A stretch of 30,443 nucleotides of DNA from Methylomonas sp. (GCA_026989715.1 JALSIU010000048.1:1-30443), one strand, 5' to 3'; positions 7,569-16,728 are shown, counted from the first letter of the stretch. Numbers and translations are program-made. Notes: a model not told the origin generated them from the letters alone.

Positions 7569-8936
7569 TTAAGATGCATGATGTATTTCAATACCATACT
7601 TATGCAGTAATGTGTACAGCGTTGGCCGAGTAACCCCTAATAATTTTGCCGTATTGGACACATTATAATCTGAATGGGCTAATGCACGTTTAATAGCAGT
7701 GGTTTCGGCTTGTTCGCGCACTTGCTTTAGATTTAATGGAATACTGTCTTCTGTTTCTGTAGAGGATTGTAGTGATAGATCGTCTACATCAATGTAAATC
7801 TTGTCCGTCATCACCACGGCGCGTTTAATTTTATTTTCTAGCTGACGAATATTTCCTGGCCATGTATACACTTCAATGGCTTTTTTTGCTTCGCTAGTAA
7901 AACCTCTGATTGTTTTTCTTTCGTGTGCTACATAGCGGTCGAGCAATGCTTTAGCGATGACAATGGCATCTCCTTCGCGCTCTCTTAAAGGGGGAATGTC
8001 TACTTGCATTTCGCTTAAGCGGTAATATAAGTCTTCTCTGAAACTTTTTTCATCTATCAATGTGCGTAAGTTTTTATGTGTTGCACAAATAATGCGTACA
8101 TCAACGGGAATCTCCTCACGTCCGCCGATACGCTCTATGACGCGCTCTTGGATAAAACGTAGCAATTTTGCTTGTAAGTTAATAGGTAGGTCACCAATTT
8201 CATCTAAGAAAAAAGTTCCCCCATTGGCAAATTCAATTTTACCAATAGTTTGTTTGACAGCTCCTGTAAACGCCCCTTTTTCATAGCCAAATAACTCGCT
8301 TTCTAAGAGGTTTTCCGGAATGGCGGCACAATTGACAGCAACAAAAGGCATGGTCGCGCGATCACTCAACTCATGCAGTGCGCGTGCTAAAACTTCTTTT
8401 CCAGTGCCACTTTCACCTAGTAATAAGACGGTAATATTGCTCGGTGCAATCTTTTCAATGGTGCGAGATAGCTTTTGCATCACGTCACTAATGGCAATAA
8501 TACCTGATAAAGGCTCATGGTTTTGTTGCTGTAGTGTGCTATGTGCTTGCTCTAAATCATTTAACTGAAAAGCACGTTTAATAATTAAGCTTAAAATATC
8601 AATATCAAGCGGCTTTTGGTAAAAGTCATAAGCTCCCATGGCAATAACTTTGATGGCATTTTCGCGATCATCATTACCCGTGACTACAATCACTTTGCTA
8701 TGGGGGGATATTTGGAGGATTTCTTTTAATGTCGCCAGTCCTTCGCTAGCATTAGTGGGGTCGGGTGGCAGACCTAAGTCTAAAGTGACAACACTGGGCA
8801 TATGCCGGCGTATTGCCTCTATTGCTGAGACTCTATCGCCAGCAATGACGACTTGATAGTCAGCAAAACTCCATTTGAATTGCTTTTGTAAACCTAAGTC
8901 ATCTTCTATGACGAGTAAAACGGGTCTATTATCCAT
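7569..8936 (-). CDS. prsR: PrsR, PEP-CTERM system response regulator (sigma-54 activator)
   Basis: 455-aa NtrC-like regulator. The receiver domain (1-125) has the acidic pocket E11-D12-D13, phospho-acceptor D53 in VTLDLGLPP and the conserved lysine in FYQKPLD. The AAA+ domain has Walker A GESGTGKE (174-181) and GAFTGA (221-226). The Fis-type HTH at the C-terminus is NVSNTAKLLGVTRPTLYTLLHKYGIE. The long receiver insert DPTNASEGLATLKEI and the HTH resemble the PrsR family, which activates sigma-54 promoters of PEP-CTERM/exosortase exopolysaccharide genes. It lies 2 nt downstream of the kinase gene prsK and is surely co-transcribed with it. No PEP-CTERM target or exosortase is in the window, so the regulon lies elsewhere. 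Confidence 0.88.
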   Translation of the reverse strand: MDNRPVLLVIEDDLGLQKQFKWSFADYQVVIAGDRVSAIEAIRRHMPSVVTLDLGLPPDPTNASEGLATLKEILQISPHSKVIVVTGNDDRENAIKVIAMGAYDFYQKPLDIDILSLIIKRAFQLNDLEQAHSTLQQQNHEPLSGIIAISDVMQKLSRTIEKIAPSNITVLLLGESGTGKEVLARALHELSDRATMPFVAVNCAAIPENLLESELFGYEKGAFTGAVKQTIGKIEFANGGTFFLDEIGDLPINLQAKLLRFIQERVIERIGGREEIPVDVRIICATHKNLRTLIDEKSFREDLYYRLSEMQVDIPPLREREGDAIVIAKALLDRYVAHERKTIRGFTSEAKKAIEVYTWPGNIRQLENKIKRAVVMTDKIYIDVDDLSLQSSTETEDSIPLNLKQVREQAETTAIKRALAHSDYNVSNTAKLLGVTRPTLYTLLHKYGIEIHHAS

Positions 8937-8938
8937 AT

Positions 8939-11008
8939 TTATTTACTTACCCTCTTAACTAAAGGATATTTGATATTAAATGTTGTGCCTACATTTAGCT
9001 CGCTGGTAACGGTAATTTCTCCACCTTGAGCAATAATATATTCACGCGCTTCGTATACGCCAATGCCCATGCCGGCATTACCTTTTGTGGTATCAAACGG
9101 TTTAAATAAGCGTTCTGTTATGAAGGTATGATCCATCCCGTAGCCGGTATCAGATACGTCAATTAATGCAAAGTTCTCTATACAACTGAGAGCGATGCTA
9201 ATGTGGCCATCATCGGGTGTTGCATCTTGTGCATTTTGTACCAAATGCCCCAGTATGGCGATGAAACGGGCTTTATCTGCATAGATTAAACATTCATTTA
9301 AATTGCAATCAATACTCACTTTGGGTAGCTGTCCTGCTTGTTGTAATACTACATCAGATATTATATCGACTAAATTGACTGCTGATATGGTTGTTGTTTT
9401 TACTTCCCCTTTTTTTAGTTGCGCTAATAAACGCTCCATTTTATTGACGACATTTTCTAAAGTATCAATTGCATCGTCAATAAATTCAGGGTTGCGGCGG
9501 TGCGTTTCTGCATTTTTCACAATCATGGAAACTTGCGCGACTAAATTTTTTATATCATGTACCAGAAAAGCAGAAAAGCGGCTATATGCTTCAAATTGAC
9601 GCGCGCGTGATAAGTCGTCTGTTACTTTGCTTAATGCTAACGCATTCGCGAGTTGCATGCCAACGGTTCTAAGTAAGTCATGGTCTTCATAATTTAATTG
9701 CCGCATAACTAATGGTTTGGTTAAGACCACAAAAGCTACTGTTTTATTTTGTTGTAATAAAGGGATAATGAGCCAAATATTTTTGTAGGTCAGCCAAGGG
9801 GATAGGTCTACCTTATCATACATATCAGGATTATTTTTAAACTCACAAAAGTCAATGACCCATTTTTTTTCACTTAAGAAGTGAATAAATTTATCATTGC
9901 CATTAAAAGTAATATTTGAATCAAAGCCTAATGACCAGTTCTCTGCTAAATAAAATATGCCTTGGTCATTAGTAGACCATAAGCCGCCGCCCGAACTTCC
10001 TACAAAGTTTGCAAGGGTTTTTATGATAAACTGGGAAAGTTCTTCTAATGAATGTAAAGTTGCTATTTCACGGCTCAGTTTAATCCATTCTTCTCTGTAG
10101 TCATATTGGTGTTGAAAAAAATGCTTATTAAAATAAACTTTTATATAAGCTCGAATGGTACCTGAGGCAAATAATATAATTAATAACAGTACAGCTAAGA
10201 AAATAAAAAATGTTTGGACAATGGCGCCCCAACTGCCGCCAAAATTTTTAATATAATACCCAGCCAATGACATTAATATCATATATAAACCGGCGCCGAA
10301 AAGTACGGTTGTATGAACGACTATTGTTCTGGATACGGTGACCTGTTCTTGGCTGTCTTGTAACCTGCTAAAGGAAATGGCTAGCAAAGGGGCGCATAAT
10401 GCGGCAATTAAACCGCGTGAGTTCCATAACATAAAGTCAATTTTACCAAATAACAATGACTTGCTATAAATAATGAAGTCAAATGTAAAAATGGCTGCCA
10501 AGCTCAAGCATAAATATTTAATCGCCCAGCGTTGTTCTTTATCAACACTGCGATATAACTGTTCAACTAACATTAAACCAATGATGGCAAAACTGACATG
10601 AGCAAGTAGCCGTAAATCTTGGCCTAATAAGCGGGTAATAACATCGAGTACTGTTGAAGATAATTCGGCAACAAATACAATAACCATCCAGATAAACAAT
10701 AAAACGGTCATTTTGGACTGTTTTAATAGTGTATATTTGTTAAAAAATATTTGCTGTGATATTAAGATTGTTAAGAAATAAAACCAGGTAGCATTACGTA
10801 ATGTTTCTACAGAAAATGTATCACTGATATAGGCTGTGTCATGACTGACCGTAAAAACGACTAAAGCCATCCAAGCAACTGAAGTGCCTACCGCTAAAGC
10901 AAAGTGAGGGACTAAGGTGTTTTTATTAAGCCTAGCAAATGCGAGCAATAGGACTAAAATGAAAGTAATTAAGCCTATTAAATAACTATAAAATGCAAAA
11001 TCAGCCAT
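8939..11008 (-). CDS. prsK: PrsK, PEP-CTERM system sensor histidine kinase
   Basis: 689-aa inner-membrane histidine kinase. The N-terminal half (1-290) contains about eight hydrophobic helices, starting FAFYSYLIGLITFILVLLLAF and ending FIFLAVLLLIILFASG. A GAF-like domain follows (about 315-460, GSSGGGLWSTNDQGIFYLAENW). The H-box FLVHDIKNLVAQ carries phospho-acceptor H484. The ATPase domain shows the N-box NAQDATPDDG, G1 DTGYGMD and G2 GNAGMGIGVYEAREYI. The order polytopic N-terminus, GAF, kinase, and the adjacent PrsR-type regulator identify PrsK of XrtA/PEP-CTERM systems. The signal is unknown. A ribosome site GAGGAAA lies about 8 nt upstream of the start. Confidence 0.9.
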   Translation of the reverse strand: MADFAFYSYLIGLITFILVLLLAFARLNKNTLVPHFALAVGTSVAWMALVVFTVSHDTAYISDTFSVETLRNATWFYFLTILISQQIFFNKYTLLKQSKMTVLLFIWMVIVFVAELSSTVLDVITRLLGQDLRLLAHVSFAIIGLMLVEQLYRSVDKEQRWAIKYLCLSLAAIFTFDFIIYSKSLLFGKIDFMLWNSRGLIAALCAPLLAISFSRLQDSQEQVTVSRTIVVHTTVLFGAGLYMILMSLAGYYIKNFGGSWGAIVQTFFIFLAVLLLIILFASGTIRAYIKVYFNKHFFQHQYDYREEWIKLSREIATLHSLEELSQFIIKTLANFVGSSGGGLWSTNDQGIFYLAENWSLGFDSNITFNGNDKFIHFLSEKKWVIDFCEFKNNPDMYDKVDLSPWLTYKNIWLIIPLLQQNKTVAFVVLTKPLVMRQLNYEDHDLLRTVGMQLANALALSKVTDDLSRARQFEAYSRFSAFLVHDIKNLVAQVSMIVKNAETHRRNPEFIDDAIDTLENVVNKMERLLAQLKKGEVKTTTISAVNLVDIISDVVLQQAGQLPKVSIDCNLNECLIYADKARFIAILGHLVQNAQDATPDDGHISIALSCIENFALIDVSDTGYGMDHTFITERLFKPFDTTKGNAGMGIGVYEAREYIIAQGGEITVTSELNVGTTFNIKYPLVKRVSK

Positions 11009-11144
11009 TAAGTTTATTTCCTCATGTAAGATGCAATAAGGCTTATTATTGAAAGTTTGTATGGCATCTAATTTTTCTTATTGCCAATCGGTTTTGAGTG
11101 CCTAATTTGTAACAAATGCATAGTTGACCACTAATAAAGTATAT

Positions 11145-11165
11145 AGGATATATTATAAGGATATA
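11145..11165. repeat. Direct repeat AGGATATA x2 between prsK and the RND operon
   Basis: AGGATATA occurs at 11145-11152 and 11158-11165, a 13-nt period. The pair is flanked by two copies of GTTGAC (11123-11128 and 11167-11172). It sits just upstream of the RND -35 and could bind a local activator or repressor. Function is inferred from position only. Confidence 0.3.
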
Positions 11166-11167
11166 AG

Positions 11168-11195
11168 TTGACTATAAATATCGTTCTACCATAAT
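11168..11195 (+). promoter_or_regulatory. Candidate sigma-70 promoter of the RND efflux operon
   Basis: TTGACT (11168-11173), 16 nt, CATAAT (11190-11195), each a 5/6 match, with the start codon at 11243 leaving a leader of about 40 nt. The best promoter in the prsK-RND intergenic region. Confidence 0.5.
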
Positions 11196-11242
11196 ACCTC
11201 TAAGTTTTCTGTTAATCTCACCATTGCCTAAGCCAGACGATT

Positions 11243-12244
11243 ATGACCTCTCATAAAATTACACATCAGCAGCTACTTTTTGTCATTTTGTTATGTTGGT
11301 TCAGCAATATTTGTTATGCAGATAAACGAGAATTCGTTAGCATACAGCCTGCATTTCAAACAATCACTTTATCAGGTTTTACGCGTGCACGGCGAAGTAT
11401 GCCTATTGCAAGTGAGGTTTCAGGAAAGGTGACGCATATTTATGCAGACATTGCTGATAAAATTCCTAAAAATGGTATTTTTGCTTGTTTAGACAATACT
11501 TTTATTAAACTTGATATTGCTGCGATTGAAAACAGTATTGCACAACATGGGGTTGATTTAAGGTATCTTAGCAAGCAAGTGCAACGCCATAAAAAATTAG
11601 TGCAAACCCGTAGTGCTGCCGTTAGTTTGCTTGATGATTTAATTCGACAAAAAGAAATTGCGTATCGTGCCATTCAAAGCGCAAAAATTGAAAAACAGAA
11701 ACTGGAAGAAACTAAAAGACGACACTGTATTAAAGCACCTAAAGGTTGGGTGGTCACCGAACGTCATATAGAAAAGGGGCAATGGGTTGATATAGGCGTT
11801 CCGGTTGCACAGTTGAGCAATTATCAACAATTGCTCATACCACTGACTCTAACAGTTATTGAGCTAGAAGCACTACAACAAAAATCAAACCCCTTTACCG
11901 TTTATTTACCTGACTATAAAAAGGATGTTCCTGCAACGATTGAACGCATTTCTCCTGCTTTTGATGAGCATTCACATAAAATTCGAGTCGATCTGTTGAT
12001 TCAAGACGTGCCTATGCAACGTAGTGGCATAAGAGCGGAACTGAGCTTGGATATTCCTGATCAGATGCAGACTTATCTTATTCCTAAAAAGGCTCTAGAT
12101 GAGCGCTTTGAAGAGGTTTGGTTAACACGCAAAAACGGCAAAAGAATTCGTGTTATGTTACAAGGCTATTTAAATGATGAGATTGCCAAAATTTCAGCTC
12201 AAAATATAAAAATAGGCGATCAATTTCAATTACAAAACCGTTAA
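11243..12244 (+). CDS. RND efflux periplasmic adaptor (membrane fusion protein)
   Basis: 333-aa exported adaptor that joins the inner-membrane RND pump to an outer-membrane channel. A Sec signal peptide (hydrophobic LLFVILLCWFSNICYA, about 11-26, cut before DKREF) has no lipobox cysteine. The mature part starts with a beta-barrel/lipoyl half-motif (ASEVSGKVTHIYADIADKI). A short alpha-helical hairpin (about 80-155) and the returning lipoyl strand (HCIKAPKGWVVTERHIEKGQWVDIG) follow. The C-terminal barrel carries RISPAFDEHSHKIRVDLLI. At 333 aa it is at the short end for the AcrA/MexA class. It is 3 nt ahead of the pump gene, so they form one operon. No TolC-like gene is adjacent. Confidence 0.88.
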   Translation: MTSHKITHQQLLFVILLCWFSNICYADKREFVSIQPAFQTITLSGFTRARRSMPIASEVSGKVTHIYADIADKIPKNGIFACLDNTFIKLDIAAIENSIAQHGVDLRYLSKQVQRHKKLVQTRSAAVSLLDDLIRQKEIAYRAIQSAKIEKQKLEETKRRHCIKAPKGWVVTERHIEKGQWVDIGVPVAQLSNYQQLLIPLTLTVIELEALQQKSNPFTVYLPDYKKDVPATIERISPAFDEHSHKIRVDLLIQDVPMQRSGIRAELSLDIPDQMQTYLIPKKALDERFEEVWLTRKNGKRIRVMLQGYLNDEIAKISAQNIKIGDQFQLQNR

Positions 12245-12247
12245 ATT

Positions 12248-15200
12248 ATGGATGCAATCGTACGTTTTTCCCTAAAACAAAAGATTTTTTTTAATCTGGT
12301 TTTTGTTTTATTATTCGTCGCCGGTTTTTATGCAATATCAGAGTTACCGACTGAGCGTTACCCTAATGTTAATTTTGGGGAAGTCGTGATTGATATTGCC
12401 TACCCTGGCGCATCACCTGTTGATGTTGAAGCGCTGGTCACGCGAAAACTAGAAAAAACATTGGATACCATTGAAAATATTGAATGGTTGAAAGCGACAA
12501 GCTACCCTGAACGCGCCCATATTTCATTGAAATTTATTGATGATAGTGACTACGAGTTTTTATATAACGAGGTGCGTTTAAAAACGCTGAATATTGTTAA
12601 TGAGTTGCCTATTGAAACCGACCCGCCGGTTATCAATAATTTTACGGTCAATGACTTTTATCCTGTCCTCACTGTCAATTTGATTGGTAACCATAGCAAC
12701 CGCACACTTGCCTTAATGGCGCAGGAAGTCAAAAATAAATTGCAAAAAATTGCAGGTGTCAAAGAAATACAAATTGCAGGCGAGTTTGTTCGAGAATTTC
12801 ATATTAATTTAGACCCCGAAAAATTACGTAAAAATGGGGTGAGTTATAATGAAGTTGTGCAAGCTTTACAGGCCGCTAATTTATCCATTCCTGCCGGAAG
12901 CATCAGTACGCCTACAGGTAATTATTTAATAAAAGTAGATGAGAAATTTCATAATCGTACCCAAGTGATTAAAACGATTATTCGTAAAAGTGGTGATTTA
13001 GGACTGATTCGATTAGAGAATTTAATTTCATCTGCTCATTTGGATTATCGCGATCCGGTTGTCATTTCATCGGTCAATGGTGAAAATGCGATTGCCATAA
13101 AAATCATTAAAACGGATTCCGGTAAAGCCCTAGATATTAAAGATAGCGTACTGCAATCGTTAGAAAAATTAAAGCCTTTATTAGAGCAAGAACACTTGCA
13201 AGTAGCACTTACGCAAGATTCAACACTTAAGATTCAAGATGGCATCAGTACTTTAGGACTGAATATGTTAGTAGGTATGATCTTGGTATCAACTATCATA
13301 TGGTATTTTATGGGGCTTAGAAATGCAGGGATTATTACCATAGGTATTCCTTTTTCCTTCATTATTACGATGTTATTTATGTATATAACAGGAGGAAGCC
13401 TTAATGAAATGACCTTATTTTCATTTGTGTTGGTCACGGGGATTATTGTTGATGATGCCATTGTGGTAACTGAAAATATTTATCGGCATATTCAAGAAGG
13501 CCGCAATATTGAACAGGCGGTTGTCGTGGGAACATCAGAAGTTGCATTGCCTGTTATTTCATCAACACTTACCACTATTGCAGCTTTTTTACCTATGTTA
13601 TTGATGAGTGGGCCTACGGGAGAATTTTTTGCACAAATTCCTGTTGCCGTTTCTTTCGCGCTCACTGCCTCACTGATAGAGTGTTTGATTATTTTACCCA
13701 TTCATTTTTATGATTTTGGCCCACGCAATGATAGGGCGTTATCGGTTCAACTAGAAGAAGATGATTTTTTACTGGCTTTTATTCGTACGCTGACCGCTAA
13801 TGTTCTAACATTTACTTTAAAATACCGCAAAATCAGCTTAAGCTTAGTTTTCTTATTATTCTTGGGTTCCATTGCCATTTTAGGTATTTCGATTTCCGGC
13901 AAAGCCCCATTAGTGAGAATTCAATTTTTTCCTAATGATTATTCAGTCTATCATGTCAATATTAAAGGACCTTCAGAAATGCCTATTGAAGAGGTTAATG
14001 CGAAGGTAAGAGAAATTTCACGCTTTATTCTGCAAGAGGGGGAAGGTTATGCGCAATCAGCCGCGAGTTCTGCGGGCTTATACATGGGTGATAACTACCT
14101 TCCTGTCTTCAGTAATAACTATGGTAATGTAACCGTAACGCTACCATCTAAAGAGTTGCGCCAGTTTTCCGACCCGGTGCGATACCTTGATAAGATGCGT
14201 GATAAATTGCAACAGACGTTTGCACATCAAGGTTTTATCATTGATGTGCAAGCACAAAAGGAAGGCCCTGTTACAGGTAAAGATTTAAGTGTACGGATTG
14301 TGGGGAGTCATGAGCAATCTATTCATGGATTGGCAGATAAAGTGCATGAGTTTTTAACTCATACTCCTGATATTACGCCTTATTTGGTCAATTTTGATTC
14401 TGACCAAGGACAATTAAAGCGAATTATTCGATTGGCTATTCAGCATGAGCGTTCTAGTGAGTATGAGCTTGATAATGCACTACTGACTCGTTTGGCAAGT
14501 AGTGTATTAGATGGTCAATATATTGGAAAATATCGTTTAAATGATGAGGAGATTGATTTAAAACTGGCTATTGATCCTAAGTTTATAGAAACAATGCAGA
14601 GCGCACTCGCCATTCCCTTTATTGAGCACTCCACAGGGCCAATACGTTTGGGGGATTTAGTCTCATTACAAACCTATAGTGAGCCGGGTGAACTAAACCG
14701 TTATGGTACGCAAAGGTCTATTAATTTTACCGCCAACTTAAAAGCAGGTGCATCAACCTCTGTTGCAGCCATACAACATCAAATTCAAAGTTTTTATGAA
14801 AGTATCCGTATTAACTACCCAGGGGCTAGCTTAATTTTTGCAGGCGACAATGAATCGACTGCGCGTTCTTATCGCTCCCTTGCATTTGCATTTGTACTGT
14901 CAATTTTAATTATCTATCTTATCTTGGCCGCACAATTTCAATCTTATCTGCAACCCATTATTATACTATCGGCTATTATCTTTGCTTTAACAGGGGTTAT
15001 TTTAGGTAAATTTTTGACACAATCTCTCTTTACCGTTAATAGTTTTATGGCGATAATCGGCGTGGCGGGGGTGGTGGTCAATGACTCACTAATGCTGGTA
15101 GATTTTATGAACAAAAGCTATCGTGCCGGTTTAAATCGGCACGATGCGATTAAGGAAGGCATTCGGGTGAGGTTGCGCCCCATTATCATAACAACCTTGA

Positions 15201-15376
15201 CAACTACCCTTGGTTTATTGCCTATGGCTATTGGAATTCCCGATTATTCATTGGTATGGGGCTCTATGGCATCAACATTTGTGACAGGGTTAGTCACGGC
15301 TACATTGCTCACTCTGTTTATCGTACCGGTACTGTGGGATATGGTACAAATAAGACATGAGCAGAGACTCAGTTAA
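12248..15376 (+). CDS. RND family efflux pump permease (HAE1/AcrB-like)
   Basis: 1042-aa inner-membrane proton-driven exporter of full family length. The first helix is FFNLVFVLLFVAGFYAIS (about 14-31). A large periplasmic porter loop opens with LPTERYPNVNFGEVVIDIAYPGASPVDVE, typical for HAE1 pumps. Six helices include TM4 with the proton-relay Asp pair (GIIVDDAIVVTENIYRHI). A second periplasmic loop and the C-terminal helix bundle follow, with GVAGVVVNDSLMLVDFMN and LRPIIITTLTTTLGLLPMAIG. The substrate cannot be read from sequence. The porter loops are closer to the generic multidrug/acriflavin group than to CusA-type metal pumps, since I see no methionine ladder. Its last 8 nt overlap the end of the convergent pentapeptide gene. 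Confidence 0.93.
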   Translation: MDAIVRFSLKQKIFFNLVFVLLFVAGFYAISELPTERYPNVNFGEVVIDIAYPGASPVDVEALVTRKLEKTLDTIENIEWLKATSYPERAHISLKFIDDSDYEFLYNEVRLKTLNIVNELPIETDPPVINNFTVNDFYPVLTVNLIGNHSNRTLALMAQEVKNKLQKIAGVKEIQIAGEFVREFHINLDPEKLRKNGVSYNEVVQALQAANLSIPAGSISTPTGNYLIKVDEKFHNRTQVIKTIIRKSGDLGLIRLENLISSAHLDYRDPVVISSVNGENAIAIKIIKTDSGKALDIKDSVLQSLEKLKPLLEQEHLQVALTQDSTLKIQDGISTLGLNMLVGMILVSTIIWYFMGLRNAGIITIGIPFSFIITMLFMYITGGSLNEMTLFSFVLVTGIIVDDAIVVTENIYRHIQEGRNIEQAVVVGTSEVALPVISSTLTTIAAFLPMLLMSGPTGEFFAQIPVAVSFALTASLIECLIILPIHFYDFGPRNDRALSVQLEEDDFLLAFIRTLTANVLTFTLKYRKISLSLVFLLFLGSIAILGISISGKAPLVRIQFFPNDYSVYHVNIKGPSEMPIEEVNAKVREISRFILQEGEGYAQSAASSAGLYMGDNYLPVFSNNYGNVTVTLPSKELRQFSDPVRYLDKMRDKLQQTFAHQGFIIDVQAQKEGPVTGKDLSVRIVGSHEQSIHGLADKVHEFLTHTPDITPYLVNFDSDQGQLKRIIRLAIQHERSSEYELDNALLTRLASSVLDGQYIGKYRLNDEEIDLKLAIDPKFIETMQSALAIPFIEHSTGPIRLGDLVSLQTYSEPGELNRYGTQRSINFTANLKAGASTSVAAIQHQIQSFYESIRINYPGASLIFAGDNESTARSYRSLAFAFVLSILIIYLILAAQFQSYLQPIIILSAIIFALTGVILGKFLTQSLFTVNSFMAIIGVAGVVVNDSLMLVDFMNKSYRAGLNRHDAIKEGIRVRLRPIIITTLTTTLGLLPMAIGIPDYSLVWGSMASTFVTGLVTATLLTLFIVPVLWDMVQIRHEQRLS

Positions 15377-16160
15377 ATAAGTCTTGCGTTTTTGTTGTAT
15401 TATTTTTTAAACCTCGGGTGCTATCTAAACCTTGTACTTTCGTAAAATTAGCGCCCGTCAATATCGCTCCCGTAAAATTAGCCTCACCTAATTTGGCGGC
15501 TGTAAAGTCAGCATTTGTTGCATTGGCATGAGTAAAATTAGCCGCAGCCAATTCTGCCGACAGTAATATGCTATTTTCTAAGTTAGCATCAGTTAAATTA
15601 GCAAAGCGCATTGTAGCACGGCCTAAATCGGCATTTTTTAGATTAGCGTGGCTTAGGTTGACTTTATTAAGGCTAACGCGCATCAAGCCCATGGGCTGAT
15701 TTTTCATATCCGCGCCCCATCTGACATTAGATAAATTCGCATGCGTCATATCGGAACCATCTAAGTTGGCAATCACACGGCTATTGCTGAAATTGACATG
15801 GCTTAAATTAGAACGCATCATACTCACACCAAAAATACTGACGTTAGAGAGGTTTGCGCCTGCTAGATTAATGCCGGTCATCACGGTTAAATCTAGCACT
15901 AACCCCGAGAGGTTGCTTTGACTTAAATTAGCACCACGCAAGTCAGCCCCCCACAAGTCCGCTTTACGAAAATCCAGTTTAGATAAATCTACCCCTGTTA
16001 AGTTTTTACGCCTTAAATCAGCCGGTTTGTCGGCGGTCGCTTGTTGTAGTAGTGCTTGGACTTGACTACGGGTTAAATCCGCCGCGAATACAGCGTTGAT
16101 GGATAGGGCATTGATGATGCAAAAGCTAATGCTAAGTGGTAATTGATGTCGTTGTTTCAT
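15369..16160 (-). CDS. Exported pentapeptide-repeat protein
   Basis: 263-aa protein with a Sec signal peptide (LPLSISFCIINALSINAVFA, cut before ADLTRS). Near-continuous pentapeptide repeats A(N/D)LXX run from about residue 50 to 250, e.g. LRGANLSQSNLSG and DANLENSILLSAELAAANF. These form a right-handed quadrilateral beta-helix. The repeats are also visible in the DNA as recurring GTAAAATTAGC blocks between 15440 and 15610. Periplasmic or surface location is inferred from the signal peptide. Unlike Qnr/MfpA-type cytoplasmic DNA mimics, it cannot act on gyrase if exported. Function unknown. Its 3' end overlaps the RND pump gene by 8 nt tail-to-tail, so the two messages would be antisense there. 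Confidence 0.85.
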   Translation of the reverse strand: MKQRHQLPLSISFCIINALSINAVFAADLTRSQVQALLQQATADKPADLRRKNLTGVDLSKLDFRKADLWGADLRGANLSQSNLSGLVLDLTVMTGINLAGANLSNVSIFGVSMMRSNLSHVNFSNSRVIANLDGSDMTHANLSNVRWGADMKNQPMGLMRVSLNKVNLSHANLKNADLGRATMRFANLTDANLENSILLSAELAAANFTHANATNADFTAAKLGEANFTGAILTGANFTKVQGLDSTRGLKNNTTKTQDLFN

Positions 16161-16567
16161 GAGAAAAGCCTATAAATTCCAAAATATTAATGCAAGAGAA
16201 AAATGAAAACGGATTGTTTAATCATATGCTCAAGGCTTGCATTATACTGTGAGAAAAGAAGATTGTGGATTTTATAGCAAGAGGCAAAATATTGATTGCT
16301 CCTAATTTAGGTGTAGGAGCGGAAACATAATATCTATTGTTACAGGATGATGGTAAGAATGCTAAATTGTATTGGGCTGTCAGAGATAAGTCTTAAAAGT
16401 ACCATGCCTACTAGGATAAGAATAATTACAGGGGCATTTCGAATTTAATCTGGCGAGGATTGAATTGTTATTGACAGACTTTATATAAGGTTGATATATT
16501 AGTAACTTCTAATTATCTAAAGATACTATTTTCTGCATAAAATCATAAAGATCCTTTAGGAGGAGTA
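16161..16567. other. 407-nt intergenic region between pentapeptide gene and cox operon
   Basis: No supportable ORF. It holds a 7-bp perfect inverted repeat GCTCCTA-N9-TAGGAGC (16298-16320), a strong sigma-70-like promoter (16471-16500) and a strong ribosome binding site AGGAGGAG (16558-16565) just before the first cox ORF. The rest is AT-rich with nothing I recognise. Confidence 0.6.
16471..16500 (+). promoter_or_regulatory. Sigma-70-like promoter of the ba3 oxidase operon
   Basis: Consensus -35 TTGACA (16471-16476), 18-nt spacer, -10 TATATT (16495-16500, 5/6). This predicts a leader of about 60 nt before the small subunit gene at 16568. One of the two clearest promoters in the window. Confidence 0.6.
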
Positions 16568-16720
16568 ATGACTGAGCTGAGTGAAGAAGAACGCAAAAAA
16601 ATATTGGAAAGTGCGCCGGTGGGCACATGGGCTTTGATGATCATGGTAGGGGCAAGTATGGTTGTGGGCTGGCTGTTTCTCTATTACGGGGTATTTTTAC
16701 CTCGTGGCATGTTGAATTAG
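16568..16720 (+). CDS. ba3-type cytochrome oxidase small subunit (IIa-like), 50 aa
   Basis: A 50-codon gene, MTELSEEERKKILESAPVGT followed by one transmembrane helix (WALMIMVGASMVVGWLFLYYGVFL, about 21-44) and PRGMLN. It has the strongest ribosome site in the window (AGGAGGAG, 16558-16565) and ends 8 nt before the subunit II start, where a second GGAGG lies. A single-helix protein encoded ahead of subunit II is the hallmark of ba3-type oxidases. Subunit IIa of Thermus ba3 is 34 aa and supplies the helix missing from a one-helix subunit II. Family assignment rests on position, size and topology, not on a diagnostic motif. Confidence 0.75.
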   Translation: MTELSEEERKKILESAPVGTWALMIMVGASMVVGWLFLYYGVFLPRGMLN

Positions 16721-16728
16721 GAGGCATA

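Noticed and set aside
11062..11090. TGGCAT followed by ATTGC as a sigma-54 -24/-12 promoter near prsK
   Set aside because: The GG to GC distance is far longer than the required 10 nt. No other correct TGGC-N-TTGC spacing was found upstream of prsK, fleQ or the RND genes.
16627..16728. N-terminal extension of coxB from an upstream in-frame ATG at 16627
   Set aside because: The extension lies inside the 50-aa small subunit gene, has no family counterpart, and the ATG at 16729 has a ribosome site and gives a normal ba3 subunit II start.
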